This document shows positions 22,161-32,512 of a stretch of 64,000 bases of DNA, in pieces. This DNA comes from Prorocentrum cordatum. Its lineage: Eukaryota > Sar > Dinophyceae > Prorocentrales > Prorocentraceae. The DNA lies in contig CAUYUJ010011492.1 of NCBI GenBank assembly GCA_963575745.1, positions 383,218 through 447,217 of the forward strand. Direction: 5' to 3'. The notes below the pieces were generated by a model. It saw nothing but the letters and a program-made list of their open reading frames with translations, made no database searches and had not been told where the DNA came from. Made by a program: the position numbers and the translations under genes. Position 1 is the stretch's first letter, and each line of letters starts with the position of its first letter.

Positions 22161-23270
22161 CGCGTGCCCCATCCGCGGCCGCGAATGCGACGGCGTCTCT
22201 CGGCGCGGGGCCTAGCGCCTGGACGACAGTTCTCTGCCGTGCGAGCTCGAGCTTACAAGAAGACCCTACCGAGAGATCGGACTTGCATCAATAAGCTATA
22301 CGTCGACGGTGCACGCCCAGCGGCGGGGCGTCGGACCATGAGCTTGCGCCCCGACGGTCAGTGCAGTTATCGGGCAAGTCTCCCGCCCATAGAGGCGCGA
22401 GTGTCACTGCTAGACGAGTTCTACATGGGGGCCCCGCGCGGCGGCAAGCCGTTGCGCCAGCCCCCCAGTGGCCCAACAGCCTCTGGCAGAGCCTCACGGA
22501 GCCCAACGTGAGCCACTTCTCGTCCAGGGGCCACATTCGGATTTGGAGAGTTGTCTCGCGTGGCACACCTGAGCTGGGGCCGACGCAGCGGCGGAAGTCC
22601 AGAGGCCCTGTCCACTGGATGGTTCTCTCCTTCCACCGGACTGGGTGGCGCGTGATTGATTTTGCGACGCGGCGATGACCGCGATTTCGTCGCGGACCTA
22701 GCGCGCGCACCCCCTGCCCTGGTTGCGAAGCAGTTAGAGGCAGGGGCCCAGCGTAGCCGCGGGCATTCCAGATGTTGCGGAGGACATGGCGCGCCCCGAC
22801 CCTGGCGTCAAGCTTTTTTGTTCCAAGGAGTTCACGGCCAGGCAAACGCATTGGATGTCCACAGTCGTTTCAGGAGTTTGGTAGACGGGGGATCGCCTGG
22901 CTGCGTGCGGTTACGTTCGCGGGGGTTTGCGCGACTGGCGCGGCGGAGAACCAGACTCTTTCTTCCACAGACACTGGCCGCGCAGGCGCGAGCAGGTTTC
23001 CGAGCGCCGCTTGGAGCACGCCAGTCAAGATATGATTGATGCTGCCAGGTCGGCCCCTCGTGGTGAACGCTTTTTCTGGCCAGACTTTTCCTGCCGCAGC
23101 CCGTTGTAACCCCCCCCCCCACCCCCCCCGCCACCTTCTGGCACCTGGGCCCCATTCTTCAGAGTGCGGGCGTTCAGGAAGCCGAGGCGGCGGAGTTATT
23201 GGAGCTCGCTCGAGGGCATGAGTCAGCCGTCGACGGTTCAGCGACTCAGCCAGCGTTTGAAGTGCTCCAG
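22161..23270 (+). pseudogene. LINE 1 ORF2, region between RT and RNase H
   Basis: GC-rich DNA with mixed short frames (for example LPRDRTCINKLYVDG near 22262 and RVSLLDEFYMGAPRGGK near 22399), which looks like decayed ORF2 thumb/connection sequence. No motif can be named. A poly-C tract lies at 23110-23130. Confidence 0.4.
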
Positions 23271-24361
23271 CGCGCGGCGTTCGGGGCAGTCTACTTGGCG
23301 CCTGGACCTGAGTGCGACATCACGGCACACATGCTAGGCACAGCGTGGCCAGCAATGTTCCAGACCCCCCAGGCTGCGGAACGCCTAGTCATGACCTCAC
23401 TGGGTTGCTTGGCCACGGATGTGTCGCGCCGCCCTCGTAGCGATTCCACGGGCGCTGTCGGGCTCCGCAATGCCGGCCGCCGAGAGCAGCTCGACCCGAA
23501 GCAAACGCTCGCGGGCCTCCGAAGGCTTGCGCATGAACGGGACCCCGAGGGCCTCCTAGGGCCAGCGTCCTACACTCCTGTTCACAGGTCCGAGGCGGTG
23601 GTTTTTAGCGTCGCCGATTTTGGAGCGTCGCGTTGCGTTGGGACATGCTGATGCTGACAGGCACGCTAAGCATGTTCTCATTTCACATTCTGGGGCCACC
23701 CAGAAGACCTTAGGGGCCCTAGATGTGCGTGTAAAGCAGGCTGCCAAACTGGTAAAGATGTATGATGCCGTGCTCTCCCACTACCCCGAGGCTGAGTTCC
23801 GACGCGTCCCGCGCGGCTCTCAGATCTTCGCCGTCAGAGATCCGAGCTGGCACGACTGGCGCGACATCGATCCGAGGGCGGCGTTGGGGTGCGCGCGTTG
23901 TTTTGTGATCTTCTTGAATCAGAATCGGCCAATGGTGGGTTGTCGAGGTATCCCCGCGGCTTTCAGTCATCTCAGGGATGCCGAAGAACGCTGACACTTT
24001 CTCGCGCGTGTTGTGCTAGATGACGCGGGCCAGGCCCCCAGAGTGGTTTGCAACGAATTCGGGGCCGACTCGCCCAAGAGGCGCTTTGCCGGGCTCGGAT
24101 TGTTTAAGGAGACGTGGCAAGAGCGGCGCTCAGACCCTGCTCTGAATTAAGCCAGGCTTCCACCGCAGCGTCGTCGAGGAGCGCGCGTCGGAGCCTCGCA
24201 GACGGTCAGCCCAGGCCGTGATCGAGGCCGCGTCTGCGCACCGGACCAAAGTTTTGGCCCCCCCCTCGCGCGTCGCCACCGCGCCTGACGCGCAGGCATT
24301 GGCGGCTCGGACTCGCGAGAAGAAGGCGGCCGCGAAGGCTGCCGCCATTGGCCCCGCCTGA
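23271..24361 (+). pseudogene. LINE 1 ORF2, RNase H domain and C-terminal tail
   Basis: FGAVYLAPG, QTPQAAERLVMTSLG (Glu in the AE position, about 23370) and RSDSTGAV (Asp, about 23440) follow the order of an RNase H fold. After a frame change near 23620, LGHADADRHAKHVLISHSG resembles the closing GN-AD-AK motif. The next frames read VRKQAAKLVKMYDAVL-like and VLDDAGQAPRVVCNEFG segments. The last frame ends with ARTREKKAAAKAAAIGPA and TGA at 24359-24361, a natural-looking C-terminus. Several frame changes and stops make this a pseudogene. Confidence 0.5.
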
Positions 24362-24984
24362 GGGAGGCATTGTTTTTCGTTCTGCCTCGGGCCGGCGAGG
24401 AATGCCCCCCCCCGCCCCCCCCCCCTCCTCTCGCGACGCTGCTCAGCTCTGCGTGCGCCTGCCCGCCCCGGTCGGGGAAGGAATGTTGGGGGCCCTCTCC
24501 CCGGCGGCGGCAGAGGCGGTTCCGCTGCGCCACCCGCCGGAATAGAACGGCATCGGGCGGGGCTTTCAGCGCGCGACTGTTTGCGACGCGCAGTAAGCGC
24601 TGAGTAGGGGGCTTCTCTGTAAGTATACTTAGGATATATGTAGATTGGGTGTGCGTTGAACATGTATTCGCACAGGTATAGACTACGTTTTGTCGTTTGG
24701 GGGAGAGCCGATCGAGCTTTTCGACGGTCGTTGAACATGTTCTGGTGAGTGCACTCGCACATCATTCATTGTTGGACATGCCGTTAGTGCTCCTCTCGCA
24801 ATTGGCACGACGATCGATAATTTGTCATGCAGCTGGCAATCCGTAGGGTTAGCTTGCATCGACGGCTGGCCTCATCGAACCTCAACTTCGGATTCAAAAA
24901 GCTACAGCATGCGCATTGTAGAGTATAGGGCATAGGTTATGTCCAGACAGCGGCCCCCCAATGGCGTCGACAACGATGACGTGA
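24362..24984. other. Probable LINE 3' untranslated/flanking DNA
   Basis: GC-rich at first (to about 24600), then more A/T-rich (TAAGTATACTTAGGATATATG near 24630). No gene, repeat or poly-A tail recognised. Confidence 0.4.
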
Positions 24985-25020
24985 CGGCGGCGGCGGCGAC
25001 GACAACGACACTGGCGACGT

Positions 25021-25056
<36 letters not shown>

Positions 25057-25146
25057 TGATATCGATGAGGACGAGGACGAGGACGAGGACGACAGCGACG
25101 ACGACGACGACGATGGCGACGACGACGGCGACGACGACGACGACGT
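24985..25146 (+). repeat. (GAC)n trinucleotide repeat
   Basis: GACGACGAC with GGCGAC and GAGGAC variants over about 160 bp; open on both strands as poly-Thr, poly-Asp or poly-Val. Confidence 0.9.
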
Positions 25147-26596
25147 CGCCAGTCGCCGCGGAGCGCCCCCCCAGAGGGATGCAATGCGAAAGTGTTATGC
25201 GGGGCGCGCCCGCGCGGCTGCAATCACTCGCCAGCGCAGTTTTGCCCTCCAAGGGTCGCGCCCCAGACTCGGCGCCGTCAGTTCCTCCGGGAATCCGTCC
25301 TCCAGGGAGGGGCGGCGGCCCATTCCCGGCGGCGGGGGGCCGTTGCGGAAGAAGCCCAAGGCCCCGCCCTTCCACTGCTGGAGCGACGCGACAAACCAGC
25401 CCAAGTGTTGATCGGCCTTTCACGGAACGGAACCGTTAAATCGGTCTGGGACGGAGGCGGTGAAAACCGTTATCGGGTTGCGCGCATGCCAGCGACGCGT
25501 TGACCGAAAACCAAGACATGTTTGATTCGTTTCCGGTACGGTCTGACCAAACTGGCACAACGGCTACGCGTTTTCACGTGCATTGGCTCAGCGGCAATCG
25601 ATTTCAGAACGAGCCGGCGAGGCGTCGATTTGTCCCCGCGCGAACCAGAGACAAGTTGTTGCTGCTGCTGCTTTAGCGCTGGTAGGTTCGATTGTCCACG
25701 CGCGGGGCCAAAGTTCGGACGGTCGCCCGACGCTCGACGGGCGCCCCCGAGGGGGGCGCCTTGCCCCCGGCGGGCGTCTGAGCGGCTTTCGCCGGGGGGG
25801 AATCGCGGCAGGCCCGGGTGGCCGCGTTCTGCGTCGAAGGCGGGCGCGCCCGCCAGGGCGCGGGCGAGCTGTCGCGGAGACCTAGGCGGGCGGGCGCGGA
25901 GGATCCGGGGCGGGGGCGGGGAAGGGGGGGCACGCGCCAAGCGCGGCCTAAGCCCCCCCGCGCCAAAAAAAGCGCAGAGCAAATCTGCCGATTCTTTTTT
26001 GTTGCGCCGCCAGGGCGCAATCGCACCCCCGAGCGCGCCCGCCGCGCGTTTCAAGGGGCTGAATTGCTTAGTTGCCCACTTGTTTAATTGTGCCCCGCCC
26101 GCCAATGCTCCCGCGAGGCGACGCCGCGGCGCCGCGACATTGCTACGCGTTTGAGTAGGGTTGTCGCCCCCTCTGCTTTCGCCCCTGCGCGGCGTCGCCA
26201 CGATGACGCGGCGTTGCGACGTCTTTGCGCGGTTGTCGTTTCCTTCGTTTTGCCCCCGCGACGCCGCGACGCCGCGGCCCGCGCTGATCTCATGCAAGTG
26301 GCACAGCAGCGGCAGCGCGCGCAACATTGTCGCGCGCCGCGCTCTAGAACGCCAGGGAGCCGCAACAGTTCGCTCGATCTGAATTCCGATCGGGCAATGG
26401 CGATCTGAATTTTCGATTCTATTAACAAATGTTGAATGCTAACTAATTTAACTGAATTCGTTGTGTTGGGATTATGTCCAACAGGGTTCGCAAAGGCATC
26501 GGTTTCGCAATCGCAGAAACAGCAACCTAGCATCATATACACCTGGAACTTCGGGTGCAGCGAGAAGCTCCTATAGCTAGCGACGTATCAGTATAG
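25147..26596. other. Very GC-rich DNA with open frames, no gene recognised
   Basis: Open frames overlap on both strands. The longest is 285 codons on minus, 25470-26327, rich in Arg, Ala and Pro. GC-rich sequence with few stops gives such frames by chance. A short Leu/Gln-codon tract (CTGCTGCTGCT) sits at about 25660. I cannot support a product. Confidence 0.4.
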
Positions 26597-26840
26597 CGAA
26601 ACGGCCATCCGTCCTTGTTGCCGCTGCAAGCGCCTGCGACGAATGCGCGCGGTTCTACGGCGAGAGCCCCATGTTTAAGGGGTCGCCGTCCGTCATTGCA
26701 ACTGCCACGTGCGCTGAAAACGAATGCGCGCGGCGAAAAGGCGAGAACCACATGTCAACAACGGGTCGCATTCGACCCTGGCAGCTTGTGCAAGGACGAA
26801 TGCGTGAGGCGCTAGATTGATAGCCCCATGTTGGACACGA
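26597..26840 (-). repeat. 83-bp repeat family, 2-3 degenerate units, inverted
   Basis: GAAAACGAATGCGCGCGGCG and GCGAGAACCACATG (about 26716-26755), and two weaker copies on either side, are the reverse complement of the unit tandemly repeated at 47138-47640 (GTGGTTCTCG ... CGCCGCGCACATTCGTTTT). Confidence 0.7.
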
Positions 26841-26846
26841 CGAGTG

Positions 26847-28035
26847 TGCATTTGCATTTGAAAGAGCGTGTTCTACCGCGCTGCTGGCGGAAAACCGGGG
26901 GGGGTCACTACCGGTTCGAACCCCTCCCCCCCCCCCCGGGGGGGGGGTCACTACCGGTTCGAACCCCCCCCCCCCCACCCAGCTCATCATGAAAAGGGGG
27001 GGGGTCACTGCCGGTTCAAACCCCCCCCCCCCCCCCCTCGAAAACCGAGTGGGGGTGCGGACAGTGGTGGGGACGGTGTTGGTGGGGACAGTGGTGAGGG
27101 GACAGCGGGACAGTGGTGGGGACAGCGGGGGGACAGTGGGACAGTGGTGGGGACGGTAGTGGTGGGGACAGTGGTGGGGACAATGGTGGGAACAGGGGGG
27201 ACAGTGGACAGTGGTGGGAACGGTGGTGGTCGGGACAGTGGTGTGGGGACAGTGGGAATGAGGTGGAAACACTGGGACAGTGGAGGGTACAATGGTGGTG
27301 GAGACACTGGTAAAGGCGGTGGCGAGGACGGCGGTGGGACAATGGGACAGAGGTACAGTGGGGACAGTGGTGGGGACAGTGGGGACAGTGGTGGAAACAG
27401 TGGGACAGCTCAGTGGGACAGCGGAGGAGTCAGTGGGACAGTGGGGATGGGGATAGGCAGTGGTTGGGTCCGTGGAGACAGTGGGGAGAGTGGAACCGTG
27501 GTGGGAACAGTTGTGGGAACAGTGGGGACAGTGCGACAGTGGTGGGGGCATTGGTGGGGACAATAGGGACGGTGGTGGAACCAGTGGGGACAGTGGTGGT
27601 GAGGACAGTGGTGCTGGGAACAACAGTGGGGGATGTGATGCGAGCGGTGGTAGGGACCGGGAGTCGTTTGCTGGCGGTGCGTGGGGGGGGGGTCGAACCG
27701 GTAGTGACCCCCCTCCGGTTTTCGAGGGGGGGGGGGTTCCAACCGGTAGTGACCCCCCCCGGTTTTCCGGATCCGGAGGGGGGGGGGTGGGGGAGGGTTC
27801 GAACCGGTAGTGACCCCCCCCCGGCTTTCGAGGGGGAGGGGGGGGGGGGGGGGAGGGTTAGGGGAGGGGGGGGGGGTGCTGCGGGGAGAGGGGGGGGGGG
27901 GGGGGGGGAGGGGTTCCGGCAGGGGGGGGGATTTTCGGAGGGGGGTGGGGGGGAGACCGCCGGGCTCCGGAGGAAAAGGTTGGCAATTTTCCACAGTAAA
28001 GCGGCGGTGGATCACGCTCTCTCTTGCATTTGAAG
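26847..28035. repeat. 1.2-kb foldback with inverted ends around a minisatellite
   Basis: The left end GCATTTGAAAGAGCGTG faces the right end CACGCTCTCTCTTGCATTTG. Inside these, three tandem copies of GGGGGGTCACTACCGGTTCG (about 26895-27040) face three inverted copies CGAACCGGTAGTGACCCCCC (about 27690-27820). The middle is a GGGACAGTGG minisatellite and, right of it, a poly-G-rich stretch. The organisation suggests a foldback element, but no transposase or clear target duplication is present. Confidence 0.65.
27057..27640 (+). repeat. GGGACAGTGG-type minisatellite
   Basis: Irregular 10-bp GGGGACAGTGGTGGGGACAG words over about 580 bp, wholly between the inverted arms. Translations are Gly/Asp/Ser or Thr/Val/Pro repeats, not genes. 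Confidence 0.95.
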
Positions 28036-28525
28036 ACCTGTGGGATTAATAAGGGATAATTGCAGGACGAAGGGAAGCAGCTGGAGCAATATCAGGAGGG
28101 GAGGGAGTCGCAAGAGGACAGGGAAGATGATGGGGGTCATGCCATGCTGTTTTGGAGAAGGGCGAGGAATACGAGGTGCAGCACAGAACGAGGACGGTAA
28201 TGACGAGGAGAGTGAGGGAAAACGAATGACGACGAACGAGCTGGGCGCGCGAGGCAAGAGGGGGCGCAACAGGTGGGGAACAGAAGAGAAGGAGCAGGCA
28301 TGCAGCGGGCACGGGGGAGGATGGAGGCGGTTGGGGAAGGGGGAAGACCGGGTCCAGGCCGCTGGTTGGTACATCTACCAGACGCCGCCGCTCCGGAAAT
28401 TGAATCCGCAGGATTCTGGCCCGCCGATGGGAACATGGCGTGACGAGACGCGACGCTATATGACGGGGCGGGGGAGACTGGGATCTTAGAGGAGGGTGAC
28501 GGGAAGAGGAGGACCAGGGCGAAAA

Positions 28526-29050
28526 CGAGGAGGAGGAGGAGGAGGAGGAGGAGGAGGAGGAGGAGGAAGCGGAAGAAGAGGAGGTGGAGGAGGAAACGGA
28601 GGAGGTGGGGGAGGACGAAGAGGAGGAGGAGGAGGAGGAGGAGGAGGAGGAGGAGGAGGAGGAGGCAGAAATCCAGGCAATTCGGGGCATAGCGCCCTCG
28701 CGCCACAGCCCGGGATGGCGCCATCAGTGTCTTCCCCCCCCCGTCCTCCCGGCGGGCGGTGGTCGGCATTTCCCTCCCTGCCCTCTGGTTCGCGCTGCGG
28801 CTCTCCCGATGGAGGTCCGATTGCGCGCCAAGCGGAGCGAAACGACGAGGAGGGAGGGGAGGAACGATGGTGGCGAGGAGCTGGGCCGCGAGGAGGGAGG
28901 GGACGAGGCGATGGGGGCGGCGGGAGGTCGGCGAGCGGGGAAGACTGCGCGGCGGGAGCGGGCCGAGGGCGAGGAGGGAGGGGAGAAGGAGGAGGAGGAG
29001 GGGGAGGAGGAGGGGGAGGAGGAGGAGGAGGGGGAGGAGGAGGGGGGGAT
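28526..29050 (+). repeat. Two (GGA)n purine arrays with a GC-rich spacer
   Basis: GGA arrays at 28526-28672 and 28975-29050 with about 300 bp of GC-rich spacer. The spacer is open on both strands (plus MEVRLRAKRSETTRREGR) but Arg/Glu-rich and unconvincing. Confidence 0.85.
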
Positions 29051-29414
29051 CGCTCCACTTCCAGTCCCTTCGATTCTCGCTTCGGGGGCGGCGGTCCAGC
29101 CCAGTGCTTTGGAGGGGGGGGGGCGGGGGCGGGCCTCGTTCGTTGTCCCGGGAGGGCCGCGACATTGTCGCGTCGTGAAGTGAAGAATGGCTTTTCGGTG
29201 CGATCGAAGACCGACAGCATTTTCTATCATTTTGGACAGGATTCGTTGCCCGTGTCACCGCGGACACTGTCCATTTGAGACAGAAGGCCGCCCTCCCAAT
29301 TGCAGCCGCTGTCGGTGTTGGACAACACTTGTTGTCAGGCATCGAACTCGTTTTTATCCGTGCACATTCCGGGCGTCCAACGCTCGACGGCGAGCGAGGG
29401 GGGGACACGAGCAG

Positions 29415-29555
29415 GAGAAGGCCTTCTCGGAAGGCGTCGCGGTTTCTCGGAAGGCATCTCGCGCTCTGAGAGGTGCTACGCGCCTCTGGGAAGGGACCAG
29501 TAAACTTTTCCGAAGGCCGGGGGGCTTCCCGAGCCTTTTGAGAAGGCCCGCCCCT
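29415..29555 (+). repeat. Dispersed repeat family F, copy 1
   Basis: GAGAAGGCCTTCTCGGAAGG ... CCGAAGGCCGGGGGGCTTCC ... TTTTGAGAAGGCCC, matched by 52666-52800. The short internal palindromes around AGAAGGCCTTCT also recur. Confidence 0.6.
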
Positions 29556-29557
29556 TT

Positions 29558-29720
29558 CGGGCGAAGAGAACTATGCACATGCACCGATCCTGGCAAGGCC
29601 CATCCTTGACCCAGGATCGGTGCATATGCCTTCCTGGCCAAGGTAGGAGGGTGTATGCACCGATCCTGGGCTCAGGATGGGCCTGGCCAGAATCGGTGTA
29701 TGTGCATAGTTCTTTTTCCC
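29558..29720. repeat. Long hairpin, arms about 68 bp, loop 27 bp
   Basis: 29571-29626 (CTATGCACATGCACCGATCC ...) and 29654-29709 (... TCGGTGTATGTGCATAG) are reverse complements with about five mismatches, and pairing continues about 10 bp outward through AGAAC / GTTCT. Each arm contains its own smaller palindrome GCACCGATCCTGG/CCAGGATCGGTGC, so alternative cruciforms are possible. Confidence 0.9.
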
Positions 29721-29854
29721 CTACCCTTCTCTCATTTCCACCCGAGGCTCGCCGCCGAACTTCGGGCGTCCAAAGCGCCACGCGGCCACGTTTGCCTTTC
29801 CGGGGCCTTCACTGGGACCCCGGGGGCCCTCGGTGGCAGCGGCTCGGGGTGGCA

Positions 29855-30138
29855 TATCGGCCACGCGCAGAGGGCGGTTCTGGGGGAGGAGGAACGGCTT
29901 CTTTGAGGCACTCCTGCTCCTCAAGCCGGAGGAGGAGGAGGAGGAGGAGGAGGAGGAGGAGGAGGAGGAGGAGGAGGAGGAGGAGGAGAGGGAGGAGGAG
30001 GAGGAGGAGGAGGAGGAGGAGGAGGAGGAGGCGCGGGCCTTGCCTGTAGGTGTGAGGCCGAGCCCTTCGAAGGATCAGCCGCTTGCTAAGAGGCCTTGCC
30101 CCCCCCCCTCAATGCCCGCCCTCTGCGCGCCGCCAGTG
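29855..30138. repeat. Foldback family E, copy expanded by a (GGA)n array
   Basis: The left part (GCGCAGAGGGCGGTTCTGGG ... GGCTTCTTTGAGGCACTCCT) resembles the left arm of 30163-30333. The right part (GCGGGCCTTGCCTGTAGGTG ... CCGCCCTCTGCGCGCCGCC) resembles its loop and right arm. Between them sits a pure GGA array, 29929-30032. It appears to be the same hairpin type with a microsatellite grown inside. Confidence 0.55.
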
Positions 30139-30162
30139 GCAGGCTGGTCCCAGAGGAGGTCA

Positions 30163-30333
30163 GCCACGCGCAGAGGGGGTTGGGGGGAGGGGGGAGGGCT
30201 TCTCAGAAGCACCCCTGCTTCTTAGAAGGCGCGGGCCTTATCTATAGATGTGAGGCTGGCGCCTTCTAAGGAGCAGGGGTGTTTCTAAGAAGCCCTCCCC
30301 CCTCCCTCCACCCCCTTCTGCGCGCCGCCAAGA
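30163..30333. repeat. Long hairpin of family E, arms about 70 bp, loop 28 bp
   Basis: GGGGGGAGGGCTTCTCAGAA ... TTAGAAGGCGC (30188-30231) pairs with GCGCCTTCTAAGGAGCAGGG ... GCCCTCCCCCC (30260-30303) with about four mismatches, continuing outward through GCGCAGAGGGGGTT / CCCCCTTCTGCGC. Confidence 0.88.
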
Positions 30334-30498
30334 AGGGGCCCAGGCATCTTGTAAGCCACGAGGGGCAAGCACGCGGCGCGCTTTCCGGGGAGGAGCCGCA
30401 GCCGCGCAGGGAGGCCCAGGAGAGGGAGTGCACGTCGGTCGCTGAAGGCAGGTAATTTCTGGACTCCCGGGATCCAGTCTATTCCAAGCGTCGGGAGC

Positions 30499-30725
30499 CG
30501 TGAGACGGGGGTCACTGCAAACGGGGGTCAGCCAGAGCGCCCGATCTTGCAGGATCTTGCAGAGGCCAGGGTCGCACTGGCCCGGGTTTGGGTGCAGGAT
30601 CCTTCAGGATTTTGCAGGATCCTTCGCATTGACCCGGGTTTGGGTGCAGGATCCTGCAGGGTCCTGCAGGATCTTGCAAGGCCCGATTGGCCCAGGTCTG
30701 GATTGACCCGGGTCAGCAGATCCCG
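30499..30725 (+). repeat. Dispersed repeat family C with GATCTTGCAG / GACCCGGGTT words
   Basis: GAGACGGGGGTCACTGCAAA and CGGGGGTCAGCCAGAGCGCC, then repeated AGGATCTTGCAG, AGGATCCTGCAGGGTCCTGC and TTGACCCGGGTT. The same assembly recurs at 50708-50870, and GACCCGGGT/GACCTGGGT words at 52125-52160. Confidence 0.7.
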
Positions 30726-31082
30726 CCTTGATGCGTGAAGAATCGGTGTGCCTCTGCCGTGTTTCATGCTGGTCTCGGGGGCGGCCTGGCCCCAGTCGGC
30801 TTGATCCGCCTTCCTGCGTCATGATGTTGTTCGCTTCTGCCGACCGACGGGTACGGTCTGACCGAGGTATAAGGTCGAGGTCGCTTCCAGGAGGGTACCC
30901 TCAAGTCGGGTCTGTACCTCTACATGAGGAGTATTCAAACATGTTTAAGAAAATAGTCATGGGACATCTCCCACATCCAATCCCCCACATCCACAGTGGG
31001 GTTCTTATTTTCTCTGGACACCCTCCGCGCAGGAACCTCCCTCCCACTCTCCGCCTCACTCACGCAGTCACCCCGTCATCGG

Positions 31083-31215
31083 TCATCATCACCATCGATC
31101 ATCATCATCACCACCATCATCATCACACTCATTTACTCACAATCGATCACCATCATCATCGGCCATCGATCACCATCACTATCAGCATCACCACCACCAC
31201 CGCCATCATCATACT
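31083..31215 (+). repeat. (CAT/CAC)n microsatellite
   Basis: ATCATCATCACCACCATCAT-type sequence inside the composite element; poly-His/Ile/Thr frames are artefacts. Confidence 0.9.
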
Positions 31216-31259
31216 CAGTCGCACATCACACACTCTCGCTCATCACTCAGCATCATGTT

Positions 31260-32282
31260 CCTGAGGCCTGAATATGGGGGAAGTATCAGGCGGGAGGCTC
31301 GTCTGTGAGTGAATTGCGAGGAAGTCTCATGCGGGAGCCCTCTCCCTATGTGGCCCGCACTTCATGTTTTTAATCCGAGCGGGTCGTCCTCGAACTTATG
31401 ATTGTCGTCACTTTTGGGATCCTGAGGCTTGAATATGGGGGGAAGTATCAGGCGGGAGGCTCGTCTGTGAGTGAATTGCGAGGAAGTTTCAGGCCGGAGC
31501 CCTCTCCCTATGGCGCCCGCGCTTCATGTTTTTTTTCGAGCGGGTCATCCTCGAACCTGTAATTGTCGGGAGGCTCGTCTGTCAATTAATTGCGAGGATG
31601 TCTCAGGCGGGAGCCCTTTCCCTATGGGGCTCGCACTTCATGTTTTTAATCCGAGTGGGTCATACTCGAACCCGTAACTGTCGTCACTTTTGGGTTCCTG
31701 AGGCCTGAATATGGGGCAGTATCCGGCTGGAGGCTCGACTGTGAGTGAATTGCGAGGACGTCTCATGCGGGAGCCCTGTCCTTACGGGGCCCGCGTTTCA
31801 TGTTTGCAATCCGAGCGGGTCAACGTCGAACATATGATTGTCGTCGCTTTTGAGCCCCTGAGGCTTGAATATCGGGGAGGTATCAGGCGGGAGGCTCGTT
31901 CGTGAGTGAATTGCGAGGAAGTCTCAGGCGGGAGCCCTCCCCCTATGGGGCTCGCATTTCATATCTTTAATTTGAGCGGGTTATCCTCGAACCTGTAACT
32001 GTCGTCGCTTTGGGGCTCCTGAGGCTTGAATATGGGGGATGTATCAGACGGGAGGCTCGTCTGTGAGTGAATTATGAGGAAAGCTCAGGCGGGAGTCCCT
32101 TCCCTATGGGGCCCGCACTGCATGTTTTCAATCCGAGCGGGTTATCCTCGAATCTGTAACTGTCGTCATCTTGGGGCTCCTGAGGCCTGAATATGGTGGA
32201 AATATGAAGCTGAAGGCTCGACTGTGAGTGAACTGTGAGGAAGTCTCAGGCGGGAGCCCCTTCCCTATGGGGCCCGCGCGAC
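31260..32282 (+). repeat. 160-161-bp tandem satellite, about 6.5 units
   Basis: Units begin CCTGAGGCYTGAATATGGGG at about 31260, 31421, 31697, 31857, 32018 and 32178. The third unit is fused and shortened (it restarts at about 31568). Each contains CGGGAGGCTCGTCTGTGAGT, TGAATTGCGAGGA and CCTATGGGGCCCGC. The spacing is regular (160 or 161 bp). It lies wholly inside the TIR element. Confidence 0.95.
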
Positions 32283-32512
32283 ACGGAAGGTCATTTCCAG
32301 ATTCGCCGAAAGGGTTTCCCTGTGGGATCTTTCCGTCGGAGTAATTGAACATGATTTGTTCTCTTCCAAATTCCGCCTGTAGGGGGACACGCCCGACCTA
32401 AGGGCACCCTACTATTTCCCACATGCTTCGTGGGGTTATGATTTTCATCCCTGCCGCGTCGCACCCGCGACCCTCACCAAACCTCCTCCTCCTTCTCTTT
32501 CTCTTTCTCACA

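Larger units (their letters stand above)
18472..24361 (+). mobile_element. LINE-type non-LTR retrotransposon 1 (ORF2 decayed)
   Basis: The order from left to right is an ORF1 gag-like protein with an intact frame, AP-type endonuclease remnants, reverse transcriptase, RNase H, and a C-terminal tail ending in TGA at 24359-24361. The roughly 5.9-kb size and order fit LINEs with a C-terminal RNase H, and the RT and RNase H sequences resemble dinoflagellate LINEs. Only ORF1 is uninterrupted; ORF2 changes frame repeatedly. Ends and target duplication were not determined. The 3' UTR probably continues past 24361. Confidence 0.75.
30903..32401. mobile_element. Composite 1.5-kb TIR element (copy 5) carrying a satellite
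   Basis: The left family end (AAGTCGGGTCTGTACCTCTA, then AGTATTCAAACATG) is at 30903-30965. The right end (CTTCCAAATTCCGCCTGTAG ... CACGCCCGACCTAA) is at about 32363-32401. The 10-mers outside them, GGGTACCCTC and GGGCACCCTA, match at 8 of 10 positions, so the two ends behave as a single insertion 1,499 bp long. The roughly 1.35 kb inside is a CAT repeat plus a 161-bp satellite absent from the other copies. No transposase is encoded. Confidence 0.75.

Noticed and set aside
25470-26327. 285-codon minus ORF
   Set aside because: Starts and ends in GC-rich DNA, Arg/Pro/Ala-rich, overlapped by open plus frames; no recognisable motif.
27680-27960. Assembly gaps or vector in the poly-G/poly-C region
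   Set aside because: Homopolymer lengths may be inaccurate, but the inverted repeat structure is coherent on both sides; no vector sequence recognised.
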